Shown: piece by piece, positions 58,306 to 64,000 of the stretch | Layout: every line of letters begins with the position of its first letter | Numbering within the stretch: position 1 is the first letter of the stretch | NCBI GenBank assembly: GCA_036320915.1 | Contig: JAXBDG010000007.1 | Span: 992,001 to 1,056,000 of the forward strand | Length of the DNA stretch: 64,000 bases | Source: Linnemannia elongata | Lineage: Eukaryota > Mortierellomycota > Mortierellomycetes > Mortierellales > Mortierellaceae | Reading direction: 5' to 3' | Notes under the pieces: model-generated | What the model was told of the DNA's origin: nothing | The model's input: only the letters and a program-made list of their open reading frames with translations | Databases searched by the model: none | Translations under genes and position numbers: made by a program

Positions 58306-61300
58306 ATGTCGGCACACTCGAGCATTGGGACCTTGCGGACCTCCTGCTCCACTTCAACATTTGACCTACACACCGCCGATATCGACCCTATAAAGCTCTC
58401 ACGCCGGTCCTCCTCCGAAGACTCATCGACGTTGCTCCACTCTTCAACAATTACTGCAGCTGCTTCAATGACAGCCCTTCTTTCTCCCTCTTCATCGGCC
58501 CTATCATCAACTTCCTTCACCACATCGGCCTCGTCATCCGTATCCTCGTCAATTTCGTCCTCGCAAGTTCCCGTTACTGCAACTCACCAGCACACGACTG
58601 CCGAAGAGTTCAACCCAATCAAGCCCAGTCAGGATTCTGCCGATGTACTCCTACCGGAATCAAACATCGTTTCACCTCCGAGTGGACGGCGATATACCAG
58701 AAAGGATGCTTCACGGCCACCTTCAACTTCAGTATCAGGACGGACATCTTCGACGTCAACGCCGGCAGGATCGGTTCCACAAGTCGGCCCGATGGAACCA
58801 CTGTTTTTCGGCGACTATCAATTCCCGGACCATCCAACGCTCCAAGATCTACTTCAAGTCTTTCTTCTCGACAAAAGCTCAAAGCAAAAAGACTTTCATC
58901 AGTCACTGCAGCTCCACGCACACCTCATGGGCTTGGTCCTCTCAGCGAGAGTTTCTCGCGGACTCGACTTTGCTTACGATCATGCACACGACGCCTTCAA
59001 GAACAAGCAGCGACCGGACAGGCGAGCAGAGTTCATTTCTTCTTACAACCACTCGTACGAAGAAACAGATCGGATCTTGCAGAATTGCCTTGCACACCCT
59101 CAGCCCAGACCCAGCTTCCTGGACATGATGAGTCAAGCCTCCTCGTCGACTATTCTGGCCTTTCTGCATCGACTACGGACAGATCCCACCATTCTTGCGA
59201 CTGCTTTCAGGAATCTTCAATCTCAGGAGCTGGACACTCTTCTTCTAGTCGAGAAACCTGTGCAGACGACGCACCACCATTCGCACTCAGGAGGTCGGAG
59301 CGGTAGGGAGCGTTCGTATGGAGTAGGCTCGATCGGCTATGGCTCTCAACAGTCAGCATCACAACCACAACTTCTCACATCACAGCAACAACAGCAGAAC
59401 CAACAAAGACAACAACCAGCAACATCATCTACCATACCCAACTTTGTCAATAATCAGGATGTCGTTCACATTATTTTCGGAAACCTCTTTGGTCCATCCT
59501 CATTTGAGCGGGAGCACACCCTTCGGACTCAAACGGTTGTGAGCATCTTTGTGGCGCTACTGTCGGAGAAGAAGGGCGAACGACTGATGGTAGAGATGCT
59601 GGAGCGGTATGTCATCCAGTCGGAATGGCAACATGTGAGTCGGGTCAAAGCAGGATTCGAGAGGACGCTTCTGGACCTTATCCACAAAGGCGAATGGTCA
59701 CTAGCAGGATTTTCGGACGAGGAACTCAATGCCAATTTGCTCCCATTCGCTCAAGGACCTAGTCAGCACCTATATCACCTACACCACCAACACCATCAGT
59801 CGCTAGGTCGCATGCCGAGCGTTCCTGTCATGAAGGTTGTGACGACTGACGACCTAGTCACAGGGGTCAAGGACAGCGGCGATTCCTCAGGTGACAGCGA
59901 AGGGCGGTCAAGAGCACAGGGGATCCGTGATGGAACAGGTAGACAGGCGGTCGTAGAGGAGTTCTACACGGAAGCATGCTTGGACATTCTGAGCACACTC
60001 AAGGAATTCACTCCGCCCTGGCTTCTCGAGATATCCCGGATGATCTTTGCTGAGCTGGATGGTGGAGCGAGAGCTTACGCTTCCCTGATTATCATCGTCA
60101 AGTTCTTCTTTTACCGGTTCATGAACAAGTGCATCGCCTACCCGGAGGTAATGGGCAATAACTGCTATTCGTACAAGATTACCGGGGACTGAGAAACCAA
60201 TGCTAATGTATCTCTATTGTGCGATTCTAGACCTATGGCATGTTTCAAGACAACTTCCTATCGGAGAAACAGCGCCAGCGCATTCTATTCAACACTCACC
60301 AGCGCCTGTATCGATATGTCACCAGTATTTTGAATCCAGTGCCTGGCTGGTGAGTTACCTTCCGCAAACAAAAACATGTCGCATGAAAATCCTCCAGAGT
60401 CCAAGATTATACAGTTCACTCATGCTTATATGTGAAAACTCGTTGAATTTAATAGGGAGAGCCGCTCGGCTGTAATCGATCCGCGGATTCGCGAAAAGAT
60501 TGAGTCCCTCGTTAGCTTCTTCTCAGCGCCCGCAGATCCAACACACAACTCACCGCACCATTATACCCTCAATCCCATTACGGAGTTGTCGACACCGGGG
60601 CCAGTACGGGCAACTTTTCCACAGCATCCAGGAGGAGGACTAGGATCTACTGGACCCTCGATTACACCCATACTGCTCCTTTGTCCGGCCGATTTCACTA
60701 CCCTATTCTACTTCGTTTGCCCCCAGCTCAAAACAACGTACGCCACACCAGCCTCACTGGCCTCGACCGTCAACATGACGAGGTCAAGTAGTTTCAATGG
60801 GAAAAACGTCCCTGTCACTCGCCAGCGGACATCTTCGGAAACACCACCGACGTATCCTGCAGCAATGAAGGCCGCCGTCAGTTCAGCCACAGTCGCAGCA
60901 GGATCAGGACCCGCCAATAAAGGGGCTCACCCACCAAACGTGGCTAGAACCCACAAAAGAGCTTCACCCAGTTTTACGTTCTTCTCTGGAGCTTCCTCTT
61001 CGCTACCATTCAAGGCGAAACCGCCTCAACCACCACCGCTGGAAAAATCCCCAAGCGCACCCGCCCCCTTGGACCAAGCGTCCAGTGGATTGACGCTCCT
61101 TTCATTATCAGGAATTAAACCTGGTCAAGCTGCATCTCCTCGTACGGCAACTGTTGAAGTCACCAGTTCTGCCGGGATTGCAGCCGCATCCAATCCATGC
61201 CCCCTCCTGGACCTAAAGGACTCATCAACTCCCACCCCAACAACGGCCACTCATCCCTTCAGTTCCACCCACGTGCCGGTAGACACCTCCTCGCCTGTGA

Positions 61301-64000
61301 AGCATTGGGATGATAAAGGCTTGATGCCTGATCTCAAGTCGGCGATTCAGGAATTGAAGAGAGTTCATCCTGGGCCTCTCAAAGAAGTTCCAGGAGTTGC
61401 TTATAATCCAGGACTCACTCCATTGCGGGAGCCATGGGCCTTGGCTTATGTTCAATACGAGGAGCCGAGCAGCGAGACTTTGGAAAGGTCTTCTAGGAGC
61501 AACGGCGTCGGTTCGAACCGGAGTCAACTTGTCGAGGCTGGATTGGCATTGGCACCTCCTTGTATGGCGATGGTGATGGAGGCGACGGGAGTGACTGGTG
61601 GATCACGGATTATCACAGTCACTAAACCTATGTTGGTCGACCAGGTTATGGACTCTGCGGGAGGAGACAGTTTTGAGTCCAACATGGATGTTGACCTTGA
61701 TGTGGAGGCATCGGACACGGACTCGATTATGTCGTCGGAAGATAGCGCGTTGGCTCAGAGATCACAGCCCCTGACATCGGAGGACAAGGACATGTCTATC
61801 TTGCGTGTGAACAGTAGCCAGATGTTGTCGGCGGTCGATCAATCAGGGACAAAGACGATCCCAGCCACCAGAGAGCGCCCAGGAGACCTCACCGACAGCC
61901 ACCACTCTCAAACCCAATTTGATATATCTAGGATCGTCAACGCGAGGAGATTGGCGGCAGACCGAGCTTGGAAGACCAGGATCAGACATACTGTTCGTTC
62001 AGAGTCCGACCTGCCTGAGGAGATCAGGACGGTGGCCCGGTCGATCTTCAAGTTGCTTCGGGAGTTTGATCTGTTTCCTGTCGATCCTTACGGAGGACAT
62101 TACGGACACTACCTCGACTCAACTACCTCTGATGTGACTCACGAGAGCATCCGGTCTCTCCTCTTGCAAGGAGTCGAGCAGGCGCGGGCTTCTGGCAACC
62201 ATGCGGCAGCGATCGGATTCAACCACTCGCTTCAGGTTCTGGCTTCTTCTCAGGTGCTTCGACAGCTAGATAGCTCCAAGCTGATCTACCTGTTGGCGAT
62301 GCCGATCAAGCATCGATTGGAGCATCGGGCCAAGAGAGCGAGCAGCAGGACGCTTTGGGAGGGATTCGCTCACTCGTGGCATACGCGGATCGTCTCTGCT
62401 ATCGAACGCAAGCGAGAGGGACTTTCGGCTCTCAGGATCAAGATGTACTATCTGACTTGTGTCCGGACATCGAGGGCATTCGAAAAGTCGTTAGGGGTCG
62501 TGGCTACGCTCAGTCGACTGAACAGGAACTTGATGAGAAAGTACCTCACCGCGGAGGAGTGGGAGCGTCTTCATGGCATTCTCCCCAGCTGGAGTGAGCC
62601 TGAGCTCAGGTCTGCAGGGTCACGCCGACCTGGTTGTGAGTTGGAAGGATGCAAAGGTGCGTGTCAGGATCACGCATACCAATCAGTCTATGGCGATGCC
62701 TCTGGATGCTCGGGAGAACCGGGTTCGCGCAAGGCTGTCGGGAAGGCTGGCTACACTGCTCAGGTGTTAAGGGCTTCCAAAACTCGGCGGAGCAGCTTCA
62801 GCGCTTACATCGACAACATGGCATCGCGTTCTTTTGGGTCCCACTCTACCCTGGAGAGCAACCTCGGTCACTTGCGAGAGAGGGAGCAGACCGTGTTTTC
62901 GTCCAGCTATAACCCCAATAACCCAGGAATGCCTTGGACGAACGCTCACACTTCCGGCCAGCCAGGGGCTTCGGGATTTCTTGGAGAAGCCGCTGAGGTC
63001 CAAAGCGACTTCACTATGGACGCGCGTGAGGTGGAGGCTGTGCAGCGCTGGGTTACGGACACTGGGATTCACAACTTTTTGCCAGGCGAGGACAACTTTT
63101 TGCGATTTTGCATGGAGGTCGAAGCGGTTGTCAAGGGGATTGGTCTTGGTGGGACCGGTATCCTAATGCCCACCACACAGGCAACTCAGGCGACTCAGAA
63201 TGGACCCCTGCTACCCTTCCTGGCCAACTGCGGAAGCGACTTTTTCGTAAAGGAGGTTGTCAAGCTCAACGGACAATTCATTGTCGGAATGGGCCCTGCT
63301 GAGACTGCCGCCCAAACTAAGTCGAGTAGCAGTGCATCGGGCATGGCAGAGTTCATCGTGAACTCGTTCAAGAACGGGAGCGTGTCGTCTTCTGCACCCA
63401 ATACCAACCAGTTCTTCTCACCGGCGGTGTCATTGAGTAACAGCATTCATGGAGCAGTCCTCAACAGCAGCAGCAGCGTCAGTTCTCAGTCATCGCAGAG
63501 CTCCGTCTACAGCACCAACGGAGGTAGTACCAGCGCGCGTTCAAAGGGAGTGCATCGACAGCCTCTACAGGGTGGTCACCAGTCGACACAGGAACCCATC
63601 CCAATCTTGCCGGACGACCCGAACTCGATTTACGCGTCGCACCCCGGACCGACATATGCGCTCTATAACACTCCTTATTCGATCACCTCCCATGGTGCAT
63701 CAGCATCATACAGCAGTTCCACAACGCCTGGAGGAGGGTCTTCGACCATCCTGCCACACCAGTTGATGCAACTTCCCAAGGACATGCAAGAGTTCATGAG
63801 GAGGGTACAGCTCAAGTTGACTAGCTTCGTTCTCTCAGAGTGGCTGGATCTGTTTGGCGAGGTGGAGGCCGATCGGTGGTTCCTCGAGTTCTTAACAGAG
63901 ATGGGGGATCCAGAGACTCGAGATGGCGTTGACGCGCACTGTTGTGCCGAGGAGCCTCTCTCTGAGCAGGATTGCAACGAGGACGGAGTGAATCTACACT
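58306..64000 (+). CDS. Very large RasGAP-like protein, 3' partial
   Basis: Exons: 58306-60147, 60231-60349, then one open exon from 60456 past the window end. At least 1,835 residues are read without a stop. The first 165 or so residues are Ser/Thr-rich and disordered. A helical region follows, starting at GDYQFPDHPTLQDLLQ. Residues of about 380-670 resemble a RasGAP fold of the IQGAP-like type: REHTLRTQTVVSIFVALL, then FTPPWLLEISRMIF, then IIVKFFFYRFMNKCIAYPE, which aligns with the family's LLYYRYMNPAIVAPE block. The usual arginine-finger motif is not obvious. The rest alternates Ser/Pro/Gln-rich linkers with helical blocks (ESDLPEEIRTVARSIFKLLREF; LTAEEWERLHGIL). It may regulate Ras-type GTPases or be a pseudo-GAP scaffold. 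Family call moderate; gene call strong. Confidence 0.7.

Noticed and set aside
1..64000. tRNA or rRNA genes
   Set aside because: I looked for the tRNA B-box pattern (GGTTCGAATCC-like) on both strands and found no copy in a cloverleaf context; a tRNA-scanning program would settle this.

Overview
This window is nuclear DNA from a filamentous fungus. The genes carry many short spliceosomal introns (GT-AG, and two that fit only GC-AG), and a splicing model that keeps every reading frame intact could be built for each multi-exon gene. Kexin-type proteases, Ubc6, Vps34, porin, an Sfr1/Mei5 recombination factor and a full-size ABCG transporter are typical of fungi. A SWAP/SURP splicing regulator with a DRY_EERY domain, a uridine kinase-UPRT fusion, dense introns and very long C/T-rich leaders suggest an early-diverging lineage, possibly Mucoromycota and Mortierella-like. 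That placement is inference only. I see no rRNA, tRNA, CRISPR array, transposon or viral gene.

Layout. Positions 1-2480 (-): M1 aminopeptidase, 3' end outside the window, with an octapeptide minisatellite inside its N-terminal domain. 2916-4382 (-): unrecognised Ser/Pro-rich protein. 7363-9561 (-): SWAP-type splicing regulator. 11460-17051 (+): full-size ABCG transporter with 12 exons. 17554-20983 and 21874-25933 (+): two tandem, diverged kexin paralogues. 26463-28247 (+): tail-anchored Ubc6/UBE2J E2. 28595-29166 (-): small Cys-rich DUF5522-like protein. 30040-31620 (+): secreted histidine-rich protein. 31982-34650 (+): CDP-alcohol (choline/ethanolamine) phosphotransferase. 34949-37525 (-): uridine kinase-UPRT fusion. 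37796-38822 (-): mitochondrial porin. 40428-41735 (-): Sfr1/Mei5. 45423-45926 (+): small C2H2 protein. 46848-51312 (-): Vps34 PI 3-kinase with 17 exons. 51699-52771 and 53288-54272 (+): tandem DJ-1/PfpI paralogues. 54434-56745 (+): unrecognised 574-aa protein. 58306 to the window end (+): very large RasGAP-like protein, 3' end outside.

How the genes relate. There is no operon or metabolic cluster. Several genes share a secretory and membrane theme: two kexins, Ubc6, phospholipid synthesis, Vps34 and a secreted His-rich protein. Nothing in the sequence shows that they are co-regulated. The strongest structural signals are the two tandem duplications with intron gain or loss, the in-frame 24-bp minisatellite in the aminopeptidase, the secreted His-rich protein, and very long homopolymer tracts between genes (T46, T40, A28, T28, C19).
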